Assembly (NCBI GenBank): GCA_023300065.1
Contig: JALZWJ010000381.1
Location: forward strand, 1-7,872
Direction of reading: 5' to 3'
DNA length: 7,872 nt
Source of the DNA: Akkermansiaceae bacterium
GTDB lineage: Bacteria > Verrucomicrobiota > Verrucomicrobiia > Verrucomicrobiales > Akkermansiaceae
The notes below the pieces were generated by a model that ran no database searches, was not told the DNA's origin, and worked only from the letters and a program-made list of their open reading frames with translations. Both the position numbers and the translations under genes were made by a program. Shown one piece after another: positions 1 to 5,635 of this stretch (the stretch's first letter is position 1; each line of letters opens with the position of its first letter).

Positions 1-677
1 TTGCGCTGGATGAGGCGGCCGCAGAAGAGAAGCATGGGGACTTCGGTCGGGGTGGACTCAGCGCCTTTGGCGGCGACGGTCGCGCCGTAGGGAGTGATGA
101 TGGTGTCTTCACATCCGCTGACGCTTTTGACTTCGTTTGCGGTATGGGAGCTATTTGCACAACGGACATGTGCGGTGCGCAGAAGCCAGCCGAGGACTTT
201 TTTAACGACCCCACTGCGGCGGGCGATGGCGAGCTCGGCGCCGTGGCTCATGGCGACCACTTTCACTCCGAGAATATAGCGCGGGATGATAGCCCAAAGA
301 CCATGAGGGAAAGGCCAGTGGATGTGGAGGACATCGATGCGGTGCTTGAGGCACCAGCGAGTGACGGCGATGATGCCAAGGAGGATGTAGGGGATGGCGA
401 GGAGCTTGTAAGCGATCTTACGGGTCTTGTTTGGAGCGCCTTCGTCGTGGGTCAGGGCCTCCATTCCGACGGGGGCGTAGCGGAAACGGTGAACGGGGAC
501 TTGATCGATTTCATGATCCGCGAGGCCCTTATAAGAAGGAGCGAAGATGCGGACGGAACCGACCTTACCATTGACGCGGCGGACGAGCTCGCGCATCCAG
601 GGAACTTGGCAGTCTTCGTTATTACGAGCGTAGGTAGAGGTGACTACGGCGACGTTGAGATTAGCTTCGTTTTTCAT
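1..677 (-). CDS. GT4-family glycosyltransferase, N-terminal part (runs off the left edge)
   Basis: Read on the minus strand from an ATG at 675-677, this frame stays open for 225 codons to the window edge, so the C-terminal half is missing. It begins MKNEANLNVAVVTSTYARNN, a Rossmann-like first strand and loop typical of the acceptor domain of GT-B glycosyltransferases. Further marks are LHIHWPFPHG (about 117-126), SHGAEL (144-149), NSSHTANEV (175-183), PYGA (196-199) and LLFCGRLIQR at the edge. The last resembles the start of the GT4 nucleotide-sugar domain, usually G-R-L-x-x-x-K-G. No signal peptide is seen; a hydrophobic stretch at about 92-108 could touch the membrane, as is common in GT4 enzymes. 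The gene follows the GT2 gene by 37 bases on the same strand, so the two are probably co-transcribed for surface glycan or glycolipid synthesis. Donor and acceptor cannot be read from the sequence. No clear ribosome-binding site precedes the ATG. Confidence 0.88.
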   Translation of the reverse strand, partial: MKNEANLNVAVVTSTYARNNEDCQVPWMRELVRRVNGKVGSVRIFAPSYKGLADHEIDQVPVHRFRYAPVGMEALTHDEGAPNKTRKIAYKLLAIPYILLGIIAVTRWCLKHRIDVLHIHWPFPHGLWAIIPRYILGVKVVAMSHGAELAIARRSGVVKKVLGWLLRTAHVRCANSSHTANEVKSVSGCEDTIITPYGATVAAKGAESTPTEVPMLLFCGRLIQR

Positions 678-714
678 GAGATTGATTTGGGTAAGAGTGA
701 ATGAGGAGGGTGAA

Positions 715-1728
715 TTAGGCGACAGTGAGGTGACGGCGATCGCCGGGGACTTGGACGCCACGGTAAGAGGGCAGCGCTTCATCGGCATTGTGGGAAACGG
801 CGACCCGGATCTTGCGACCGTTTTCCATGGAGCGGTAAACTTGCTGTTCGAGCATCAAGCCTTGGACCCCGACGAGGATTGCAGTGAGGAAGCAAAGTGC
901 GCCGAGGATAAGGAAGGTGGAAGTGGCAGTGCCCATGATAACCGCCGCGGCGGCTCCGGTGATGAGTCCGGCACCGAGGAGACCAAGGCCACCTGCGACT
1001 TTTCCAGCGAAGTGCATGGGGCAATTGCGGAAGCGCTGGAGGAAGCCCACGGTCGTCATGTCCATGAACCCGATGATCATACGACCCCAGCCGTACTTAC
1101 TCACCCCGTGCTCACGAGCGTGGTGCTCAACGGCGATCTCGGTGGTCTTGAAACCCTGAAAGGAAGCGAGGGAGGGAACCATGCGGTGCATGTCGCCATA
1201 CATAGGGAGAGATTTTACAACGGTTTTGCGGTAGGCCTTGAATCCGCAGTTGTGATCGTGAAGGGAGACTCCGACGACGCGGCTGAGCATCGAATTGAAG
1301 ACGCGGCTTGGTAACACTTTATGCCATGGATCGAAGCGCTTCTTCTTCCATCCGGAAACGATGTCCCAGCCTTCGCCGAGCTTCTCGAGGAAGCGGGGGA
1401 TTTCATCCGGGTCGTCTTGGAGGTCGGCATCCATGGTGAAGACGACGTCTCCGCTGGCTTCGCCATATCCGAGGGCGAGGGCATCGGCCTTGCCGCGATT
1501 TGCGGGGAATTTGTAGGCCTTCACATTCTTACCACCGATTTCGGCGAGCCGTTCCATCTCTGCCCAGGTGCCATCGCTCGATCCATCATCAATGAAGATG
1601 ACTTCCCAAGCCCGGCAGAGGCCGCGGACGTTCTTACGAATTCCCTCGAAGAGAGTGGCGAGGGTTTTTTCCTCGTTCATCGCTGGAATGATGAAGCTGA
1701 GGGTCGTGTTGTTGATTGTTGTTTTCAT
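715..1728 (-). CDS. GT2-family glycosyltransferase, polyprenol-phosphate sugar transferase type (DPM1/ArnC/GtrB-like)
   Basis: A complete 337-residue protein. The GT-A catalytic domain fills about residues 8-225: SFIIPAMNEE (11-20), IDDGSSDGT (46-54, nucleotide binding), the metal-binding DxD as DADLQDDP (100-107), LHDHNCGFKAYR (156-167), and a basic loop REHGVSKYGWGR (205-216) as in dolichol/undecaprenyl-phosphate transferases. Two hydrophobic segments follow, about 243-266 and 270-292, and would anchor the enzyme in the inner membrane with the catalytic domain in the cytoplasm. Family members move a sugar from a nucleotide sugar to a polyprenyl phosphate, making a lipid-linked donor for glycan or lipid modification. 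That role is inferred; donor and acceptor are unknown. It is the first gene of the minus-strand pair with the GT4 enzyme and is divergent from the efflux channel gene. The ATG is the only good start before the first beta-strand, and no SD sequence is visible upstream. Length and motifs look normal. Confidence 0.92.
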   Translation of the reverse strand: MKTTINNTTLSFIIPAMNEEKTLATLFEGIRKNVRGLCRAWEVIFIDDGSSDGTWAEMERLAEIGGKNVKAYKFPANRGKADALALGYGEASGDVVFTMDADLQDDPDEIPRFLEKLGEGWDIVSGWKKKRFDPWHKVLPSRVFNSMLSRVVGVSLHDHNCGFKAYRKTVVKSLPMYGDMHRMVPSLASFQGFKTTEIAVEHHAREHGVSKYGWGRMIIGFMDMTTVGFLQRFRNCPMHFAGKVAGGLGLLGAGLITGAAAAVIMGTATSTFLILGALCFLTAILVGVQGLMLEQQVYRSMENGRKIRVAVSHNADEALPSYRGVQVPGDRRHLTVA

Positions 1729-1912
1729 AATTTCGGATGGTTCGATTTGCCCCTTCCCTATTGCCCGATGTGGGCCAAATTCTCCTGAAGCGGCTGCAAC
1801 CCCTGATTCATCAACGTTTTCTTTTTTATCCGGCCTAGCATTTATTTTAGCGCAGAGAAATAGACTGAAATTTTTACAGTAATCTGAAGATTAATACTGT
1901 AAATGCTACCTC
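1729..1912. promoter_or_regulatory. Divergent intergenic region between the GT2 and efflux-channel genes
   Basis: These 184 bases separate two genes that point away from each other, so both promoters should lie here. The right half is AT-rich (about 1815-1905) and includes the operator-like dyad listed separately. No convincing sigma-70 pair of -35 and -10 boxes stood out on either strand by eye, so no promoter is placed. No ORF or RNA structure other than the dyad is supported. Confidence 0.6.
1873..1903. promoter_or_regulatory. Operator-like inverted repeat upstream of the efflux channel gene
   Basis: The left arm TTTACAGTA (1873-1881) and right arm TACTGTAAA (1895-1903) are perfect reverse complements of 9 bases with a 13-base centre. 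Inside the centre is a second small dyad, ATCT-GA-AGAT (1882-1891). The right arm ends 9 bases before the GTG start. Long AT-rich dyads at this position are the usual targets of dimeric repressors such as the TetR/AcrR family, which commonly control RND efflux genes. No regulator gene lies in the window, so the binding protein is unknown. There is no T-run after the right arm, so a terminator is unlikely. An RNA hairpin in the leader that affects translation is an alternative. Confidence 0.6.
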
Positions 1913-3361
1913 GTGACGCGGAGCCACCTCTTAATATTCGCCATTAGCTTATCATTTTTAAGCCAATGCACAGTCGTCGGCCCTGATTATAAAGCTCCCC
2001 AGTTATCGCTCCCAGATGAATGGACGGCCTCGATTCAGGTTGATAACGCCGCACGAGTGACCGGTTCGCAACGTTGGTGGAAGAAGTTTAATGACCCCAC
2101 CCTCAACCGGCTCATTCATCTTTCCCGCCAAGCCAACCCCAATATTCGGATCGCAAGGGCACGCATTACCGAGTCTTGGTATCAACGGGCGGTTCTAGCC
2201 GCAGCATGGGCTCCGAGTGGTGAGTTCGACAGCCGCCTTGAACAAGGAGTCGGCTCTTTTGACCGCTCTGGAATTAAATTGGATCCCGGCCAAGGGCGGA
2301 ATGAATTGGCCCAATTCAATGTCGGTTGGGAAATCGATCTTTTTGGAAAGACTGCCCGACAAGTGGAAGCCGCCACTGCAGACTACGAATCACAAATCGA
2401 AGGGTGGCGGGATGCGACAGTCTTCATCAATAGCGAGGTCGCTCTCCACTACATCGCCTATCGAACTTTAGAAAAACGCATCGCCAATGCTCAGGAGGCC
2501 CAGCAAAACTACGAGACCATTTATAAAATGGTGAGCGTGCTCAACGAGGAAGGCATTTCGAGTCGCCTCGATCTGAAAGAAGCCACCGGGCGACTCCGCA
2601 CTGCCGAAGCTGAGCTCCCGCCGCTTCAGGAGGAAAACGCGATCATCCGCAATCGGCTCGCTGCCCTCCTCGCGACCCGCCCTAGCGACATGGCCACCTA
2701 CCTCGCTAATAATACCGAGATCCCCACGCCCCCAGCATCCATCGCGACCAGCTTCCCCGCCCAACTTCTCCGTTCGCGGCCCGATGTCCGCCGAGCTGAA
2801 CGTAACATTGCAGTCCAAACCGCCCTCGTCGGCGTAGCCACCGCCCAACTTTATCCCGAACTCTCGCTCTCCGGAGCCATCACCTACGAAAACCTCCGCG
2901 CATCCTCCCTCACCCGCACCTTAGGTCTTGGCCCAAATCTCAGATGGCGGATCTTTAACTGCTGCCAAGATAAGAAACGCATCAAGGAATTCGAAGCAAA
3001 GGTCACACAAGCGATCATCGAGTATGAAAAAACGGTCATCCAAGCCATCACGGACGTGGAAAATGCCATGACGCGTATCCAATACACCCGGCAAAGACAG
3101 ACGATGCTCGAAAGCGCAGTGGAGGACCTTGCCGATGCCGCTAGTCTCATGAACCAGGCTTACCAACTCGGGACCGTCGATCTGCGCCGCCTCCTTAATG
3201 CCCAAGACGACTACATCCGCGTGAAGGACGAAAGCATTGCGAACCGGGGTCGGGTCTCCGCCCATTCCGTTCGTCTTTTCAAAGCGCTCGGCGGCGGTGA
3301 GCTACCCCTTCCTAGCAAAAAACAGCGCACTCAACGGACTAGACAATTCAAAGCTAATTGA
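1913..3361 (+). CDS. Outer-membrane efflux channel lipoprotein, NodT/OprM family
   Basis: A 482-residue protein of normal length for the outer-membrane factor of tripartite RND efflux systems: a trimeric channel that spans the outer membrane and periplasm and expels compounds delivered by an inner-membrane pump and adaptor. The N-terminus is a hydrophobic signal ending LSQC, with lipidated Cys19 expected, followed by the family hallmark VVGPDYKAP. Gln at -1 of the lipobox is unusual. The two repeated outer-membrane-efflux domains are marked by WWKKFNDPTLNRL (55-67), VGWEIDLFGK (137-146), RSRPDVRRAERNIA (287-300) and LYPELSLSGAI (313-323). Near the start of the second helical repeat it reads IFNCCQDKK (347-355), where relatives usually have Gly residues. 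The GTG start is chosen because it gives the full signal peptide; the nearby ATG at 1903 is out of frame and stops quickly. No pump or adaptor gene is in the window. The last 31 bases overlap the convergent HPt gene. Confidence 0.92.
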   Translation: MTRSHLLIFAISLSFLSQCTVVGPDYKAPQLSLPDEWTASIQVDNAARVTGSQRWWKKFNDPTLNRLIHLSRQANPNIRIARARITESWYQRAVLAAAWAPSGEFDSRLEQGVGSFDRSGIKLDPGQGRNELAQFNVGWEIDLFGKTARQVEAATADYESQIEGWRDATVFINSEVALHYIAYRTLEKRIANAQEAQQNYETIYKMVSVLNEEGISSRLDLKEATGRLRTAEAELPPLQEENAIIRNRLAALLATRPSDMATYLANNTEIPTPPASIATSFPAQLLRSRPDVRRAERNIAVQTALVGVATAQLYPELSLSGAITYENLRASSLTRTLGLGPNLRWRIFNCCQDKKRIKEFEAKVTQAIIEYEKTVIQAITDVENAMTRIQYTRQRQTMLESAVEDLADAASLMNQAYQLGTVDLRRLLNAQDDYIRVKDESIANRGRVSAHSVRLFKALGGGELPLPSKKQRTQRTRQFKAN

Positions 3362-3687
3362 GCCGATTCCCGAATCTCTACTTCTAAATTTTCACACCTT
3401 TCATCTCCCTGTTTTTCCCAGGAATCAAAATTCTCCAGCTCTAAATCACGACACGTTTCAAAAAGTGTCACCATCCCCAGTGTCCCGCTAGAGCCTTTCA
3501 ATTGGTGTAAAAAAACCTTCAGACCGTCTTCATTTTTCTCGCACAAAGCCGCCTTCATTTGCCCAACTAATCCGAGGCTCACATCCCGGAAATCAGTCAC
3601 CACCTCAGCTACTAATTCGCGGTCATCTCCCGCTAAGGCTAGCAAATGCTCTTCATTAATCCTCATCTCGTTCACCCGTTTAATCAA
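3331..3687 (-). CDS. Single-domain histidine phosphotransfer (HPt) protein
   Basis: A small cytoplasmic protein of 118 residues, or 111 if translation starts at the second ATG (3664-3666, giving MRINEEHLLALAGDD). The core motif HQLKGSSGTLGM (61-72) matches the HPt signature H-x-L-K-G-S/A-x-x-x-G, with His61 as the phosphorylated residue. The rest is predicted helical, as expected of the four-helix HPt bundle, and there is no other domain. HPt proteins shuttle phosphate between the receiver of a hybrid kinase and the receiver of a response regulator. The hybrid kinase downstream lacks its own HPt, and the response regulator gene starts 22 bases (43 with the short start) away on the opposite strand. 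This protein is therefore the natural link between them; that pairing is inferred. Size and context recall LuxU of Vibrio. Its 3' end overlaps the efflux channel gene tail-to-tail by 31 bases. Confidence 0.88.
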   Translation of the reverse strand: MIKRVNEMRINEEHLLALAGDDRELVAEVVTDFRDVSLGLVGQMKAALCEKNEDGLKVFLHQLKGSSGTLGMVTLFETCRDLELENFDSWEKQGDERCENLEVEIRESAQLALNCLVR

Positions 3688-3709
3688 TCAACTCTCTAGG
3701 TCATTCGCC

Positions 3710-5059
3710 ATGAAAAACTATAACCTCATCATCGCTGACGATGACCCCACCATCCGGAAGCTTCTTGAAATGAAGGCTTCTCATTATGGTTTCTATCCCG
3801 TCACGGTTGGAAACGGAGCTGAAGTTCAGCCACTCATCGATGAGCACATTGACGTGATTCTCCTAGATCTCAATATGCCAGTGATGGATGGATTTCAGTG
3901 TCTTGAAGCTCTTCAAAAATCCGGCTGCACCATCCCCGTCATCATGCTCAGTGGAGAAACTGAGGCCTCCACCGCGATGAAAGCGGTGAAGCTCGGTGCG
4001 CACGACTATCTCAATAAGCCCTTCGACCTCGATGAACTCTTCACCACCCTGCGCAACGCGAAACAGCTGAGCAACGTTCAGAAAGAAAATCACACGCTCA
4101 GGGAAAGCGCTTCAGTTCCCACTCAAAGTAGTGAACTCGTCATCTGCTCTCCCGCCTCTAGCGAGCTTATGACGAAGGCTGAGAAGATCGCGAAGCTCGA
4201 CTCCACCGTCCTTCTCACTGGAGAAAGCGGAACCGGTAAAGGGGTTTTCGCACGTTATATCCACGCCAAAAGCGACCGCGCCGATAAGCCATTCATCACT
4301 GTGAGTTGCCCAGCCCTCCCGCGTGAACTTCTGGAGAGCGAGCTCTTTGGCCATGAAAAAGGAGCCTTCACTGGCGCGATCAAAAAACGCATCGGTAAGA
4401 TCGAAGCGGCGAAAGGCGGCACCCTTTTCCTGGATGAAATCGGCGACCTCCCCATTGACCTTCAACCAAAACTCCTGAACGTCCTCCAAGACGGAGAATT
4501 CACCCGCATCGGCGGAGAAGCCCCCATCAAATCCGACGTCCGCCTCATCACCGCGACGAATATTGACTTCGCAGAAAAGATCGCGAACCGCGAATTCCGA
4601 GAAGATCTTTACTATCGTATTAGCGTCATACCGCTCGCCCTCCCGCCGCTGCGAGAGCGCCGGGAAGAAATTATTATCTTTGCCGAACACTTCGCGCAGC
4701 GGATCGCAGCTTCACGAGGAGTTGCCGCCATCAAACTTTCGAAATGCGCTGAACAAGCCCTCATCGCTTACCATTGGCCAGGCAACGTCCGCCAATTAAC
4801 CAATCTGATCGAGCGCGCCTCCGCCTTCTGCGACGACCACACCATCACCGCCGCAGACCTTCCTGAAATCACTGCGCCCGTTGATGGTCCGGCCTCCGGC
4901 ATGACTGGCCTCGCGGGTCATACCCTCGCAGAAATCGAGACCGCAGCGATCCAGCAAACCCTCATTCTCTGCCAAGGAAACAAGGCTCAATCTGCCCGCA
5001 CCCTTGGCATCACCGAAAAATCGATCTACAACAAAATGAAGCGACTTGAGATTTCCTGA
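3710..5059 (+). CDS. Sigma-54-dependent response regulator (REC-AAA+-Fis HTH, NtrC/LuxO type)
   Basis: A 449-residue three-domain activator. The receiver (about 4-118) has the acidic pocket D10/D11, phospho-acceptor D53 in [12 protein letters not shown]81 and K103 (LNKPF). The AAA+ domain (about 142-373) has Walker A GESGTGKG (171-178), an intact GAFTGA sigma-54 contact loop (218-223), Walker B GGTLFLDE (236-243), sensor I TATN (281-284), the FREDLYYR region with candidate arginine finger (296-303) and sensor [10 protein letters not shown] (356-363). A Fis-type helix-turn-helix closes the protein (about 405-449, [20 protein letters not shown]). Such proteins, once phosphorylated, oligomerise and use ATP to remodel sigma-54 RNA polymerase at -24/-12 promoters. 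All key residues are present, so it should be fully active. It is the first gene of the plus-strand set with H-NOX (34 bases on) and the hybrid kinase, so its phosphate probably comes from that kinase through the neighbouring HPt protein. The target genes are unknown. Only a weak TAGG precedes the ATG. Confidence 0.95.
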   Translation: MKNYNLIIADDDPTIRKLLEMKASHYGFYPVTVGNGAEVQPLIDEHIDVILLDLNMPVMDGFQCLEALQKSGCTIPVIMLSGETEASTAMKAVKLGAHDYLNKPFDLDELFTTLRNAKQLSNVQKENHTLRESASVPTQSSELVICSPASSELMTKAEKIAKLDSTVLLTGESGTGKGVFARYIHAKSDRADKPFITVSCPALPRELLESELFGHEKGAFTGAIKKRIGKIEAAKGGTLFLDEIGDLPIDLQPKLLNVLQDGEFTRIGGEAPIKSDVRLITATNIDFAEKIANREFREDLYYRISVIPLALPPLRERREEIIIFAEHFAQRIAASRGVAAIKLSKCAEQALIAYHWPGNVRQLTNLIERASAFCDDHTITAADLPEITAPVDGPASGMTGLAGHTLAEIETAAIQQTLILCQGNKAQSARTLGITEKSIYNKMKRLEIS

Positions 5060-5093
5060 CCTCCAGCTGCTTCCCACTCAAAATTCCAACACA

Positions 5094-5630
5094 ATGAAAG
5101 GCGTCATTTTTACCGAATTCCTCACCATGGTCGAGGAGGCCTTCGACCTCGATATGGTCGATACCATCATCGCTAGTTGCGACCTCCCCTCCGGAGGCTC
5201 CTACACCGCGGTCGGAACCTACAGTCACACCGAAATCGTAGACCTCGTGGTGAGTCTCAGCAAAGAATCGGGGACCGCGGTTCCCGACCTTCTCACCTCA
5301 TTCGGCAGCTATCTTTTTGGCAGTCTCGCCAGGCTTTACCCGCAATTCATCAACCAGACCAGTGATCCACTGAAATTCCTGGAACAGGTGGAAACCTACA
5401 TTCACGTTGAAGTCCGGAAGCTCTACCCCGAGGCCGAGCTTCCCACTTTCGTAAGCTCCCGCCCGGATTCACCGAATACCCTTCACCTTATTTACGAATC
5501 TGGACGTCACCTCGAAGACGTTTGTCACGGCCTCATCAGCGGCTGCCTTGATCACTTCAAAGCCTCCTACACCATTACCCGTGAAACCCTTCCCGACAAA
5601 CGCGAGCTCTTCATCATCACCATCCAATAG
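5094..5630 (+). CDS. hnoX: H-NOX (heme nitric oxide/oxygen binding) sensor protein
   Basis: A stand-alone 178-residue H-NOX domain (HNOB family), the bacterial counterpart of the soluble guanylate cyclase heme domain. It starts MKGVIFTEFL, the standard family N-terminus, so the ATG at 5094 is chosen over an in-frame ATG at 5046 that would overlap the regulator gene and add 16 atypical residues. YIHVEVRKLYPEAELP (102-117) carries the proximal heme ligand His104. YESGR (134-138) is the invariant Y-x-S-x-R heme-propionate motif. Compared from memory with the O2-binding Thermoanaerobacter protein, the distal positions W9, N74 and Y140 correspond to Phe9, Leu74 and Val143, a non-polar pocket expected to prefer NO over O2. 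It is cytoplasmic. The hybrid kinase gene starts 5 bases after its stop, the classic arrangement in which NO-bound H-NOX alters the activity of its partner kinase. No SD sequence is seen. The family call is very secure; NO selectivity is inferred. Confidence 0.95.
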   Translation: MKGVIFTEFLTMVEEAFDLDMVDTIIASCDLPSGGSYTAVGTYSHTEIVDLVVSLSKESGTAVPDLLTSFGSYLFGSLARLYPQFINQTSDPLKFLEQVETYIHVEVRKLYPEAELPTFVSSRPDSPNTLHLIYESGRHLEDVCHGLISGCLDHFKASYTITRETLPDKRELFIITIQ

Positions 5631-5635
5631 CAGCA

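Noticed and set aside
144..704. Long plus-strand open frame opposite the GT4 gene
   Set aside because: It is antisense to a frame with clear GT4 motifs, and its translation has no recognisable domain. The acidic composition is what the mirror of a GC-rich codon pattern gives.
640..1314. 224-codon plus-strand open frame opposite the GT2 gene
   Set aside because: The minus strand encodes a full GT2 enzyme with all its motifs; this frame is its shadow.
1738..1750. Possible sigma-54 promoter (TGGTTC then TTGC)
   Set aside because: The spacing between the GG and GC elements is two bases too short for a -24/-12 promoter and the flanks do not match.
1903..1947. ATG at 1903 as an alternative start for the efflux channel
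   Set aside because: It is in another frame and stops after a few codons; the GTG at 1913 gives a proper lipoprotein signal.
2468..2848. 126-codon minus-strand open frame inside the efflux channel gene
   Set aside because: It is antisense to conserved channel sequence, with no recognisable domain or start signal.
3605..3665. GG and GC pairs that resemble -24/-12 elements upstream of the response regulator
   Set aside because: The two seen have 9 rather than 10 bases between GG and GC and poor consensus otherwise.
4112..4690. 192-codon minus-strand open frame inside the response regulator gene
   Set aside because: It lies opposite the AAA+ domain, whose motifs are intact; no domain is seen in the antisense product.
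5046..5093. Earlier in-frame ATG for H-NOX
   Set aside because: It would overlap the regulator gene by 14 bases and add 16 residues before MKGVIF, which is the normal H-NOX N-terminus.
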